From an uncultured Comamonadaceae bacterium (GTDB lineage: Bacteria > Pseudomonadota > Gammaproteobacteria > Burkholderiales > Burkholderiaceae): 62,779 bases of DNA. The stretch covers positions 1 to 62,779 of the forward strand of contig CAMLSD010000013.1 of NCBI GenBank assembly GCA_946482595.1. Direction: 5' to 3'. The number at the start of each line of letters is the position of its first letter. Position 1 is the first letter of the stretch. The position numbers and the translations under genes were made by a program. Under the pieces are notes generated by a model. The model saw only the letters and a program-made list of their open reading frames with translations. It ran no database searches and was not told the origin of the DNA. Below, in pieces: positions 51,734 through 60,087 of the stretch.

Positions 51734-52461
51734 CTGAAGCAGGCAAACTAAAGACGCTCTACACCCGCTTGCCACCGGGAACGCCAGTGACCTCGGAGGA
51801 CCTCGCGGGCATGGGCATCTCCGCGGACCTGGCCGTGCACTATGTGCGCTCGGGCTGGCTCACGCGCCTGACGCGCGGGGTGTTCTGCCGCCCCAATGAC
51901 GCCTTGGCGCTGCACCCGAGCCTGCTTCTGCTGCAGCGTCGCTTCGAGGGTCTGCACGTGGGCGGGAAGACGGCGCTGGATTGGTACGGCGTGCGGCAGT
52001 ACGTGGCGCAACAGCCGGTCCTGCGGCTCTACGGCTGGGCAGCCGGGCGCCTGCCGGAGTGGTTCACCGAGCGTTTTCCGGCGGAGTACCACCGCAAGCG
52101 GCTGTTCGATGAACAGCCCAGCGACTTGCTGCACGTCGGGCCATTCGAGAGGCGCGGCGGGGCGCCGCAGGTGTCGGCGCCGGAACGCGCGCTGCTGGAG
52201 TTGCTGAGCGACGTGGGCGTGCGCCAGCCGCTGCAGGAAGCGCGTGAACTGGTGGAGGGCGCCTACGGCTTGCGCGCCGACGTGCTGCGCGAACTGCTGC
52301 AGCGATGCACGAGCGTCAAGACCGTACGGCTGTGCCTGCAGCTTGGCCGCGAGACTTCGGTGCCCTGGGCAGCGAAGCTCGATCCGGCCACGCTGCCGAC
52401 GGGCAGTGATCGGGCCTGGGTGTCGCGATCGGCCGAAGGCCTGCTGGTGCTCAAGCCATGA
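51724..52461 (+). CDS. abiEi: AbiEi antitoxin (type IV toxin-antitoxin)
   Basis: A 245-residue AbiEi-family protein: an N-terminal winged-helix (about 1-60: LKTLYTRLPPGTPVTSEDLAGMG, then YVRSGWLTRLTRGVFCRP) that binds operator DNA, followed by the C-terminal antitoxin domain (VGGKTALDWYGVRQYV, SAPERALLELLSDVG). In the family it represses the operon and neutralises the AbiEii toxin without forming a stable complex. The start is the ATG at 51724 or a TTG at 51712, which is better spaced from the GGAGAAGG at 51701. Two operator-like inverted repeats precede or overlap the start. It overlaps abiEii by 4 bp (ATGA). Confidence 0.88.
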   Translation: MATTEAGKLKTLYTRLPPGTPVTSEDLAGMGISADLAVHYVRSGWLTRLTRGVFCRPNDALALHPSLLLLQRRFEGLHVGGKTALDWYGVRQYVAQQPVLRLYGWAAGRLPEWFTERFPAEYHRKRLFDEQPSDLLHVGPFERRGGAPQVSAPERALLELLSDVGVRQPLQEARELVEGAYGLRADVLRELLQRCTSVKTVRLCLQLGRETSVPWAAKLDPATLPTGSDRAWVSRSAEGLLVLKP

Positions 52462-53372
52462 ACCAGACCTATCTCGACACCGCGCGCTTGTTGGTCCAGA
52501 TCGCGCCGCTGGTGTTTGTCGACGACACGTTTGCGCTGAAGGGCGGCACCGCGATCAACCTGTTCGTGCGCGACATGCCGCGCCTGTCGGTGGACCTCGA
52601 TCTGGTCTTCCCCGACCACACCCTGCCGCGCGAAGAGGCGCTGGCGCGCATCAATGAAGCCGTGCGGCAGGTGGCCGAGCGCTTGAAGAAGCGGGGCCTG
52701 CATGTGCACGCGCCGGCGGCGGCCGCAGGCGAGACCAAGCTGCTGGTGCGCCGCGGCCCGGTGCAGGTCAAGGTCGAAGTCAACTTCGTGATGCGCGGCA
52801 CCGTGCGACCCGTGCGCCAGGCCTCCCTGACGCCGGCCGCGCGCGACGTGCTGATGGCCGACCTGGAGATTCCGGTGGTCTCGCTGGAGGACATGTACGG
52901 CGGGAAGCTGGTCGCGGCACTGGACCGCCAGCATCCGCGCGACCTGTTCGACGTGATGCAGCTCTTCGCACACGAAGGCATCACACCCGGCATCCGGCGC
53001 GCCTTCGTGGTCTACCTGGCCAGCAGCAACCGGCCGGTGCATGAGGTGTTGTTCCCGCCGTTTCGCGACATCCGGCACGACTTTGAGCACAACTTCCAGG
53101 GGATGACGGTCGAGCCGGTGCCGCTGGAATCCTTGCTCGCAGCACGCGAGCGGCTGGTCCAAGAGGTTCAACGTGGGCTGGATGAAAGCGAGCGGCGCTT
53201 CTTGCTGTCGCTGGTGGCCGGTGCACCCGAGTGGGCGGTTTTGGACGTCACCCATCTCGAACACCTGCCAAGCGTGCGCTGGAAGCTGCACAACCTGGCG
53301 CAGCTGCGAAAGACCAGCCCGAAGAAGTTTGCCGAGCAGGCGACATTGTTGGCCGCCCGGCTGAATGATTAG
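52458..53372 (+). CDS. abiEii: AbiEii/AbiGii-family nucleotidyltransferase toxin
   Basis: A 304-residue DUF1814/AbiEii nucleotidyltransferase. Motif I is LKGGTAINLF (G29, G30, T31) followed by the paired metal aspartates D46 and D48 in LSVDLDLVF; motifs III/IV are present as EVNF and YGGKLVAALDRQHPRDLFDV. Family members bind NTPs and some (for example MenT3) add pyrimidines to tRNA 3' ends, arresting growth; AbiE confers phage abortive infection in lactococci. All key residues look intact, so the toxin is probably active. It is coupled to abiEi by the ATGA overlap, and 149 bp later the right-hand direct repeat follows. Confidence 0.88.
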   Translation: MNQTYLDTARLLVQIAPLVFVDDTFALKGGTAINLFVRDMPRLSVDLDLVFPDHTLPREEALARINEAVRQVAERLKKRGLHVHAPAAAAGETKLLVRRGPVQVKVEVNFVMRGTVRPVRQASLTPAARDVLMADLEIPVVSLEDMYGGKLVAALDRQHPRDLFDVMQLFAHEGITPGIRRAFVVYLASSNRPVHEVLFPPFRDIRHDFEHNFQGMTVEPVPLESLLAARERLVQEVQRGLDESERRFLLSLVAGAPEWAVLDVTHLEHLPSVRWKLHNLAQLRKTSPKKFAEQATLLAARLND

Positions 53373-53520
53373 GCCAATTCGATAGCGCGCTCGACGAAAA
53401 CGAGGAGACATGCACCCAATTCAAATGCAGGAGGACGACCGAGGCATCGGGAAGGACTACACCGCGTTCATCAGCAGGTTCGAGGCGACCCGCGGGCCGG
53501 CGCCTGTCACGGTGAGTGCC

Positions 53521-53571
53521 CCTGCGCGATCGTGCCGTTGCCGGCAACCACGCGATCGGGGGCCCCAAGTT
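53521..53571 (+). repeat. Direct repeat, right copy (flanks the AbiE module), hairpin-forming
   Basis: 51 bp matching 51431-51483 except for one substitution (A to G in the tetraloop) and a missing GT. The hairpin core spans 53527-53558 with a CCGG loop. It lies in a 283-bp gap with no other recognised feature except a short frame from 53410 that runs into the next gene. Confidence 0.85.
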
Positions 53572-53655
53572 CTAGGGGGGAGGGGGGTTGTGCCGCGCGG
53601 CGTGTCCCTACCATGCGCGGGTGTTCAACCTCGCGTCCACAGGAAAGGGCCCACG

Positions 53656-54360
53656 ATGAAGCGGATCTACAAGACCACCACCATTCGACCCAACGGCGTG
53701 GAAGTCTCGGTGCGGCAGGTGCTCGGCCGGGGCAAGGAACGGGTGCCGGCGATGATCATGGAGGCGGCCGTGAAGGCGCGTCAGTGGCTGATGCTGGCCC
53801 AGTCGGCCGATCCGCGCACCGATTCGCGCGTGGCCTCGATCTTCAGGCACTGTTTTCGTACCCAGCCCAATTCGGCCGACATCTCCACCGTGCGATCGGT
53901 GCTGTCGACGATCAACGGCTCGCTGTCGCGTCCCTATGGCGTGAAGGTCAACACCGACGATGGCTCGACGCTGGGCTATGTGAAGCGCTCGTATTCGGGG
54001 CGGCCGCACCTGGTGAACGGCAGCTTGCAGTACGACAAGGACGGTGACCTCATCACCCGTCGCGGCGAGATTCACGTGTGTCTGCTGGCGGTGGACACCG
54101 GCGCCGACATGGCCGCCATCACGCTGATCCACGAGGCGGGGCACAAGTTTGCCAACCTGCGTGACCACGGTGACCGCGGTTACTTCGACGGCGACAACCG
54201 GACCTACAGCGCGCCGGGCCTGACCCGGGTCGAGGCGCTGTACAACGCCGACAGCCACGCGGTCTATTGCTACAAGATCGCCAAGTCTCGCGGCCTGATC
54301 CGCTCGGCCGAGGACGACGACGACAGCGCCATGGAAGGCCTGGCCAACCTGTTCAACTGA
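53656..54360 (+). CDS. M35-like (lysine-specific metallo-endopeptidase type) zinc peptidase
   Basis: A 234-residue protein with a zincin motif HEAGH (H159, E160, H163) in a TLIHEAGHKFANLRDHGDRGY context; the downstream D-x-x-Y and ALYNADSHAVYCY match the aspzincin (M35/peptidyl-Lys metalloendopeptidase) pattern of a third Asp ligand and a NAD-x-x-x-Y helix. No signal peptide is visible, unlike the secreted fungal members, so it may act in the cytosol or be exported another way. AGGAAAGG precedes the ATG at 53656. The frame is open back to 53410, across the direct repeat, but that part lacks family features. The substrate is unknown. Confidence 0.7.
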   Translation: MKRIYKTTTIRPNGVEVSVRQVLGRGKERVPAMIMEAAVKARQWLMLAQSADPRTDSRVASIFRHCFRTQPNSADISTVRSVLSTINGSLSRPYGVKVNTDDGSTLGYVKRSYSGRPHLVNGSLQYDKDGDLITRRGEIHVCLLAVDTGADMAAITLIHEAGHKFANLRDHGDRGYFDGDNRTYSAPGLTRVEALYNADSHAVYCYKIAKSRGLIRSAEDDDDSAMEGLANLFN

Positions 54361-54395
54361 GGCTCACCCGGCCGCCTGGCCCGGGCGAGCGGGGG

Positions 54396-55388
54396 TCACT
54401 CGGCCGGGGTGTCGCTGTCGGTGGCGGGCTTGGGTTCGAGGTCTTTCTTGCGGATGCGCACCGGGCCCTTCTTGGGCGGTGCGCCCAGTGCCGCCATGGC
54501 GGCCGCGACCTGATCCGAGGCTTCGGGTGCCTTGGGGGCTTCAGGCGCAGGCGTGGCGTCGGCGGCATCGTCGGACTTGATCACGCGGGTGTACGGCGCC
54601 AGGATCTGCACCATCTGGCCATAGATGCGCGGCGTGGCCGCCACCACCTCGCGCTGGTGCAGGTAGTCGCTTTCGCCGCTGAAGTTGCCGATCAGGCCGC
54701 CGGCCTCGGTGACGATCAGCGAACCGGCCGCCACGTCCCAGGGGCTGAGGCCCGTCTCGAAAAAGCCGTCGTAGTAGCCGGCCGCCACGTAGCACAGGTC
54801 CAGGGCGGCGGCGCCCGGGCGGCGCAGCCCGGCACACGACTGGCTCATCTCCTCGAACATCTTGAGGTAGCGCTTGAAGTTGTCGCCCTTGCGGAAGGGG
54901 AAGCCGGTGCCGATCAGCGCATCGGCCATGCGGATGCGCTTGGACACCCGCAGGCGCTTGTCGTTCAGGAAGGCGCCGCGGCCCTTGGAGGCATAGAAGA
55001 GGTCGTTGCGCGACGGGTCGTAGACGACGGCCTGCTGCACCTGGCCCTTGAAGGTCAGCGCGATCGACACGGCATAGATGGGCAGGCCGTGGATGAAGTT
55101 CGTGGTGCCGTCCAGCGGGTCGATGATCCAGACGTATTCGCTGTGCTTGGCGCCGTGCTCGCGGCCGGACTCTTCGGCCAGGATGCCGTGGCCCGGGTAG
55201 GCGGTGAGCAGGGTCTCGATGATGGCCTGCTCGGAGGCGTGGTCCACCTCGGTCACGAAGTCGTTCGGGCCGCTCTTGGCGCTGATGCGCAGCAGGTCCA
55301 GATCGAGCGATGCCCGGTTGATGATGGCGCCGGCGGCGCGGGCGGCCTTGATGGCCGTGTTGAGCATCGGATGTAGCGCTTGGGACAT
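54396..55388 (-). CDS. suhB: Inositol monophosphatase family protein (SuhB)
   Basis: A 330-residue protein: the FIG superfamily phosphatase domain (about 1-265) has the metal motifs [35 protein letters not shown] and [17 protein letters not shown]. SuhB dephosphorylates inositol-1-phosphate in vitro and, in E. coli, is part of the rRNA antitermination complex with Nus factors. Unlike E. coli SuhB (267 residues), this one has a C-terminal tail of about 65 residues rich in Ala, Pro and Lys. It is divergent from trmJ with 155 bp between starts. Confidence 0.93.
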   Translation of the reverse strand: MSQALHPMLNTAIKAARAAGAIINRASLDLDLLRISAKSGPNDFVTEVDHASEQAIIETLLTAYPGHGILAEESGREHGAKHSEYVWIIDPLDGTTNFIHGLPIYAVSIALTFKGQVQQAVVYDPSRNDLFYASKGRGAFLNDKRLRVSKRIRMADALIGTGFPFRKGDNFKRYLKMFEEMSQSCAGLRRPGAAALDLCYVAAGYYDGFFETGLSPWDVAAGSLIVTEAGGLIGNFSGESDYLHQREVVAATPRIYGQMVQILAPYTRVIKSDDAADATPAPEAPKAPEASDQVAAAMAALGAPPKKGPVRIRKKDLEPKPATDSDTPAE

Positions 55389-55543
55389 GGGCTGACCTGT
55401 ACGGGAGCGGTGCGTCGGGTGTGACGGGTGGACTGGCGGGAATAAAGAGCGGTGCGGCGGCGCGGGCCGCTCGCAGGCAGACGCTGTCCGCCAAAGATAA
55501 TGCCGGATTCTACCTGCCCACCCGGCCTGCGCGCCGGCCGCCC

Positions 55544-56275
55544 ATGCCCGATCCGACCCGATTTGTGCTCATCAACACCAGCCACGCCGGCAATGTGGGC
55601 GCCGCAGCGCGCGCCATGAAGGTCATGGGGTTTTCCGATCTGGTGCTCGTGGCGCCCCGGTTTGCCGATGTGCTGGTGCACGAGGAGGCGGTGGCCATGG
55701 CCAGCGGTGCGGCCGACATCCTGGTGCGAGCCCGGGTCGTCGGCACCCTGGACGAGGCGCTGGACGGTGTGACCTTTGCCTGCGCCACGGCGATGACACC
55801 GCGCGATTTCGGCCCGCCCACGCATGCACCGCGGCCCCTGTTCGAGACGCTCGCGGCGCAGGGCACGCAGCGTGTGGCCCTGGTGTTCGGCTCCGAGCGT
55901 TACGGCATGAGCAATGACGACGTTTACCGCTGCCATGCCGTGCTGAGCATTCCGACCCATCCCGACTATGGTTCGCTCAACCTCGCGCAGGCGGTGCAGC
56001 TCATCGCCTACGACTGGCGCCAGGCGCTGGGTGGGTTTGCGGTGAGCGAACGGCTGCCCGAGGCGCGCCTGGCCGACATGCCGGCGGTGGCGGGTGCGCT
56101 GGCGCACTGGCAGCAGGTGCTGCAGGACATCGGCTTCCTCGATCCGGCCACGCCGCGCAAGCTGATGCCGCGGCTGAACCAGCTGCTCAACCGCGCCCAG
56201 CTGACCGAGCAGGAGGTGCACATCCTGCGCGGCATCGCCAAGGCGGTGAGTGAGGCGTCGAAGCGCCCGCGCTGA
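55544..56275 (+). CDS. trmJ: tRNA (cytidine/uridine-32-2'-O)-methyltransferase TrmJ
   Basis: A 243-residue SPOUT methyltransferase: the start [24 protein letters not shown], the middle [15 protein letters not shown] and the knot-forming [23 protein letters not shown] are typical of TrmJ. It methylates ribose 32 in tRNA anticodon loops using S-adenosylmethionine. The ATG at 55544 is chosen; the longer frame to 55421 is not conserved. GATAAT at 55496-55501 is a candidate -10, giving a leader of about 35 nt. Confidence 0.94.
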   Translation: MPDPTRFVLINTSHAGNVGAAARAMKVMGFSDLVLVAPRFADVLVHEEAVAMASGAADILVRARVVGTLDEALDGVTFACATAMTPRDFGPPTHAPRPLFETLAAQGTQRVALVFGSERYGMSNDDVYRCHAVLSIPTHPDYGSLNLAQAVQLIAYDWRQALGGFAVSERLPEARLADMPAVAGALAHWQQVLQDIGFLDPATPRKLMPRLNQLLNRAQLTEQEVHILRGIAKAVSEASKRPR

Positions 56276-56364
56276 ATCTGCGCGCTGCGCAGGCCAGTCT
56301 CCACGCCGCTGCCCCCGGCATTGGCGCCGGCTGTCCTGCACCGGCCGGGCTTCGTCATTACACT

Positions 56365-56391
56365 GGGGTCCGAATCCTCAGTCCGGACCCC
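56365..56391. promoter_or_regulatory. Dyad at the cysE transcription start region
   Basis: The perfect 8-bp inverted repeat GGGGTCCG (56365-56372) and CGGACCCC (56384-56391) has an 11-nt spacer, directly downstream of a TACACT -10-like box (56359-56364). It ends 4 nt before the ATG. It could be an operator or a leader hairpin affecting translation. Confidence 0.4.
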
Positions 56392-56395
56392 GTCC

Positions 56396-57154
56396 ATGTT
56401 CAAGCACCTCCGAGACGACATCGCCTGCATCCTGGAGCGCGACCCTGCCGCGCGCTCCACCTGGGAGGTGCTGACCTGTTATCCCGGCCTGCATGCGCTG
56501 CTGATGCACCGCTTTGCCCACTGGTGCTGGACCCACGGGTTGCGCTGGCTCGGGCGTTTCACCTCGCACATGGCCCGCTTCTTCACCGGCATCGAGATCC
56601 ACCCGGGCGCCACCATCGGCCGGCGGGTGTTCATCGACCACGGCATGGGCGTGGTGATCGGCGAGACTGCCGAGATCGGTGACGAATGCACCATCTACCA
56701 GGGCGTGACCCTGGGCGGCACCTCGCTTTACAAGGGTGAAAAGCGCCACCCCACGCTCGGGCGGGGGGTGGTGGTCAGCGCCGGCGCGAAGGTGCTGGGC
56801 GGCTTCACCGTGGGCGATGGCGCGCGTGTCGGCTCGAACGCGGTGGTGATCAAGCCGGTGCCTGCCGGGGCCACGGCCGTGGGCATCCCCGCGCGCATCA
56901 TCCACAAGGAAGTCGAAGGCAAGGTGGCCGGCAAGGCGGCGTTTTCAGCCTACGGGGTCACGCAGGGCGACGACCCGGTCTCGCTGGCGCTCAAGGGCCT
57001 GGTCGACAACGCGGCCGACCAGGAGCACCAGATCGCGCTGCTGTGGCAGGCGATCGAGAAGCTGGCGGCCAACCAGCGCCCCGACTGTGTCCCGTCGGAC
57101 GCCCACACCACCGAACAGTTCGATGCCGAGCGGCTCAGCCAGCTCGTGAAGTAG
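56396..57154 (+). CDS. cysE: Serine O-acetyltransferase
   Basis: A 252-residue enzyme making O-acetylserine from serine and acetyl-CoA, the first committed step of cysteine synthesis. A helical N-terminal domain ([24 protein letters not shown]) is followed by left-handed beta-helix hexapeptides with [36 protein letters not shown] (catalytic His and acceptor loop) and [23 protein letters not shown]. The C-terminal tail does not end with the DGI of enteric CysE, so complex formation with CysK may differ. A dyad overlaps the predicted transcript start. Confidence 0.95.
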   Translation: MFKHLRDDIACILERDPAARSTWEVLTCYPGLHALLMHRFAHWCWTHGLRWLGRFTSHMARFFTGIEIHPGATIGRRVFIDHGMGVVIGETAEIGDECTIYQGVTLGGTSLYKGEKRHPTLGRGVVVSAGAKVLGGFTVGDGARVGSNAVVIKPVPAGATAVGIPARIIHKEVEGKVAGKAAFSAYGVTQGDDPVSLALKGLVDNAADQEHQIALLWQAIEKLAANQRPDCVPSDAHTTEQFDAERLSQLVK

Positions 57155-57165
57155 GCCGGGCGCCG

Positions 57166-57777
57166 TCAGGCCCCGGCCGCAGGCGCGGGCCGGATGGCCG
57201 ACTTGGGCCGGAAGGCCTTGCACACGGTCTCGTCGGTCTCGAGGTAGGGGCCGCCGATGAGGTCGATGCAATAGGGCACGGCAGCAAAGATGCCATGCAC
57301 GACGGCCTTGCCGTCACTGTCCTTGAGCCCTTCGAGGGTTTCGGCAATCGACTTCGGCTGGCCCGGCAGGTTGATGATCAGTGCCTTGCCGCGGATCACC
57401 GCCACCTGACGCGACAGGATCGCGGTCGGCACGAACTGCAGGCTGATCTGGCGCATCTGCTCGCCAAAGCCCGGCATGACCTTGTCGGCCACCGCCAGTG
57501 TCGCCTCGGGGGTGACGTCGCGCAGCGCCGGACCGGTGCCGCCGGTGGTGAGCACGAGATGGCAGCCGGCCGTGTCGACCAGCTCGCGCAGCGTGTCGCT
57601 GATGCCCGCCTGGTCGTCAGGGATCAGGCGGCTTTCCCACTCGATGGGGTTGCGCAGCGCCCGGGACAACCAGGCCTGGAGGGCCGGGATGCCTTTGTCT
57701 TCGTAGACGCCGCTGGAGGCTCGGTCGCTGATCGACACCACGCCGATGCGCACGGCGTCGAAGGATGGCTGGGTCAT
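57166..57777 (-). CDS. mog: Molybdopterin adenylyltransferase
   Basis: A 203-residue MogA/MoaB-family protein: IGVVSISDRASSGVYEDKG at the start, LVLTTGGTGPALRDVTPEAT as the MoCF/TTGGTG loop, and KALIINLPGQPKSIAETLEG as the NLPG motif. It adenylates molybdopterin in molybdenum cofactor synthesis. It lies 3 bp downstream of darP on the same strand. Confidence 0.94.
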   Translation of the reverse strand: MTQPSFDAVRIGVVSISDRASSGVYEDKGIPALQAWLSRALRNPIEWESRLIPDDQAGISDTLRELVDTAGCHLVLTTGGTGPALRDVTPEATLAVADKVMPGFGEQMRQISLQFVPTAILSRQVAVIRGKALIINLPGQPKSIAETLEGLKDSDGKAVVHGIFAAVPYCIDLIGGPYLETDETVCKAFRPKSAIRPAPAAGA

Positions 57778-57780
57778 GGT

Positions 57781-58341
57781 TCAGTCCTCTGCGTTCGTGT
57801 CAGGCGCACCCGTGCTGCCCGATGCGATCAGCTGCGGCTTGATGAACTGGAACAGCTCGCGATAGGCCCGGCCATTGCGCTTCTCGGGCGCCGCAGCGGC
57901 ATCCTTGCGGGCATTGCGGATCAGCGTGCGCAATTGCTGCAGGTCGGTGTCAGGGTATTCGGCCATCCAGCGTGTCAGGGCGTCATCGTCGGCCACGAGC
58001 TCGGCGCGCCACTGCTCGCTGCGGTGCAGCGCGAGGTTGTCATGCGCATGCCCGAGCTGCTGCGCGGCCACCGCTTCCCGGATGGCATCGACGTCGACGG
58101 TGCGCATCAGCTTGCCGATGTACTGCATCTGCCGTCGCCGGCCTTCATGCGACCGGGTACGCCGGTACTCACGCACGGCCCGCAGCAGGGTGTCGGAGAT
58201 TTCCAGTCGCTCCACCACGTCGTCCGGCATCTCGGTCAATGCCTCGCCAAGCGACTGCAGCTCGTGCATCGCCTTCTTCTGCTGGGTCTTGCTGGGGCGT
58301 TCGTCCCGCGAAAGGGCGTCGTCGTCGGTGGGGTCCTGCAT
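57781..58341 (-). CDS. darP: Ribosome biogenesis factor DarP/YjgA
   Basis: A 186-residue charged helical protein of the DUF615/YjgA family: RDERPSKTQQKKAMHELQSLGEAL, RRTRSHEGRRRQMQYIGKLMR and NGRAYRELFQFIK are conserved. It associates with late 50S assembly intermediates. It is divergent from pmbA (138 bp between starts), the classical darP/pmbA pairing in proteobacteria, and upstream of mog. Confidence 0.94.
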   Translation of the reverse strand: MQDPTDDDALSRDERPSKTQQKKAMHELQSLGEALTEMPDDVVERLEISDTLLRAVREYRRTRSHEGRRRQMQYIGKLMRTVDVDAIREAVAAQQLGHAHDNLALHRSEQWRAELVADDDALTRWMAEYPDTDLQQLRTLIRNARKDAAAAPEKRNGRAYRELFQFIKPQLIASGSTGAPDTNAED

Positions 58342-58479
58342 GAATCACGGAGGCCGCGCAGGCTGGGAGTCTGCAGCGCACGTCAAGGTAGGTGAGGGAT
58401 GGGTATGATAAAGCCGCCCTGGTTCGCGCCCTGCCGCCGGGGCAAGCCACTCCAACGCTGGATCAACCTGAACAAGACC

Positions 58480-59862
58480 ATGTCCATGACGTCTCCTGCC
58501 ACGCCCGATCGCGGCTTCGCCTACACCCAGCAGCAGTTCCGTGACCTGGTCGAGGACACGCTGGCCCAGGCCCGCAAGCTCGGCGCCAGCGATGCCGGGG
58601 TCGAAGTCTCCGAAGGTGTGGGCCTGTCGGTGTCGGTGCGCAAAGGCGAGATCGAGAACGTCGAGCGCAATCGCGACAAGTCCATTGGCGTGACGGTCTA
58701 CCTCGGGCAGCGCCGCGGCAACGCCAGCTCCTCCGACTTTTCGCCCAAGGCGATCGAGCAGACGGTGCGCGCGGCCTATGACATCGCGCGCTTCACTGCC
58801 GAGGACCCGGCCGCCGGCCTGCCCGACGAGCAGGACCTCGCGCTCGGCGAGCAGGCCACGCGCGACCTGGACCTGTTCCACCCCTGGGCCATCGATGCGC
58901 AGGGCGCTGCCGACCTGGCCATCCGCTGCGAAGACGCCGCGCTGAGCACCGACCGGCGCATCACCAACTCCGAAGGTGCTGGCGTGTCGGCTCAGCAGTC
59001 GCATTTCCTGGCGGGCAATTCACGAGGCTTTCGTGGGGGCTATGCCAGTTCGCGGCATTCGATGTCGGTCGCGCCGATCGCAGGGCGCGGCGGCAACATG
59101 CAGCGTGACGCCTGGTACACCTCGATGCGCGACCCGCACGACCTGGCCTCGCCCGAGGCCGTGGGCCGCTATGCCGCCGAGCGTGCGCTGTCGCGTCTGA
59201 AGTCGCGCAAGATCCGCACCTGTGAATGCCCGGTGCTGTTCGAGTCGACCCTGGCTGCCGGGCTGCTGGGCGGCTATGTCCAGGCCACCAGCGGCGGCGC
59301 GCTCTACCGCAAGGCCTCGTTCCTCGTCGACAGCCTGGGCACGCAGGTGTTTCCCGAGCATGTGGACGTGGTCGAAGACCCGTTCATCCTCAAGGGCAAG
59401 GGCAGCGCCCCGTTCGACGACGAAGGCGTGCTGACGCGGGCGCGTCATGTGGTGCGTGCCGGTGAGGTGCAGGGCTACTTCCTTTCGAGTTATTCGGCGC
59501 GCAAGCTGGGCATGCGCACGACCGGGCATGCCGGCGGCTCGCAGAACCTGCAGCTCACCAGCCGCCTGACGCAGCCGGGTGATGATCTCGATGCCATGCT
59601 GCGCAAGCTGGACCGGGGCCTGTTCGTGATCGAGCTGATGGGCCAGGGCGTCAACTACGTGACCGGCGATTATTCGCGCGGGGCGGCAGGCTTCTGGGTC
59701 GAAGGGGGCAAGATTGTGCATCCGGTGCACGAAGTCACGATTGCAGGTAACCTTCGCGACATGCTCAAGGGCATCGTGGCAGTAGGATCCGATGCCTACA
59801 CCCTGGGCTCCAAGACCATCGGTTCGGTCCTGGTCGAGCGCATGAAGGTGGCCGGCGCCTGA
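58480..59862 (+). CDS. pmbA: Metalloprotease PmbA (TldE)
   Basis: A 460-residue PmbA/TldE subunit: VEVSEGVGLSVSVRKGEIENVERNRD opens the family domain, and VGVTVYLGQRRGNASSSDFS-like, PVLFESTLAAGLLGG and MLKGIVAVGSDAYTLGSKTIGSVLVERM close it. With TldD it forms a heterodimeric zinc protease that processes modified peptides such as microcin B17 and CcdA. The zinc ligands are on TldD, which is not in the window. The start is the ATG at 58480 or 58486, neither with a clear Shine-Dalgarno sequence; a TATGAT box lies at 58404. Confidence 0.94.
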   Translation: MSMTSPATPDRGFAYTQQQFRDLVEDTLAQARKLGASDAGVEVSEGVGLSVSVRKGEIENVERNRDKSIGVTVYLGQRRGNASSSDFSPKAIEQTVRAAYDIARFTAEDPAAGLPDEQDLALGEQATRDLDLFHPWAIDAQGAADLAIRCEDAALSTDRRITNSEGAGVSAQQSHFLAGNSRGFRGGYASSRHSMSVAPIAGRGGNMQRDAWYTSMRDPHDLASPEAVGRYAAERALSRLKSRKIRTCECPVLFESTLAAGLLGGYVQATSGGALYRKASFLVDSLGTQVFPEHVDVVEDPFILKGKGSAPFDDEGVLTRARHVVRAGEVQGYFLSSYSARKLGMRTTGHAGGSQNLQLTSRLTQPGDDLDAMLRKLDRGLFVIELMGQGVNYVTGDYSRGAAGFWVEGGKIVHPVHEVTIAGNLRDMLKGIVAVGSDAYTLGSKTIGSVLVERMKVAGA

Positions 59863-59982
59863 TCGGCCTGGCCAGCGGGCCGCAGCCTGGCGGCCCGGTC
59901 TGCATCACCGCAGCGCAGACCCTCTTTGAGCCTTATCAAAAGCTCCTGAAAGTGCCCTGAACAAACGGGGGCCTCTAGGTAC

Positions 59983-60034
59983 TTCCTCCAATAGGAATCA
60001 TCCTCTGAGGTGCCCTAGGGGTGGTCCATAGAAT
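59983..60034 (+). promoter_or_regulatory. Candidate promoter/operator of the first TRAP receptor gene
   Basis: The TTCCT-CCAAT-AGGAA dyad (59983-59997) is centred about 39 bp before a TAGAAT box (60029-60034), which lies 59 nt from the ATG. An 8-bp palindrome CCCTAGGG is at 60013-60020. The same -10 hexamer at almost the same distance recurs before the second receptor gene. Confidence 0.4.
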
Positions 60035-60087
60035 GGGCCGCGCCTGGCCTGTCGGCCGGGCGTCAATCAATCCACACAGGAGTCTCC

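Noticed and set aside
53410..53655. An in-frame 5' extension of the M35-like gene with a GAGGAG near its ATG
   Set aside because: The ribosome binding site is only 2 nt from the ATG, the frame crosses the direct repeat, and the residues lack any family pattern. A start at 53656 with AGGAAAGG is more likely. It is kept as a possibility in the gene entry.
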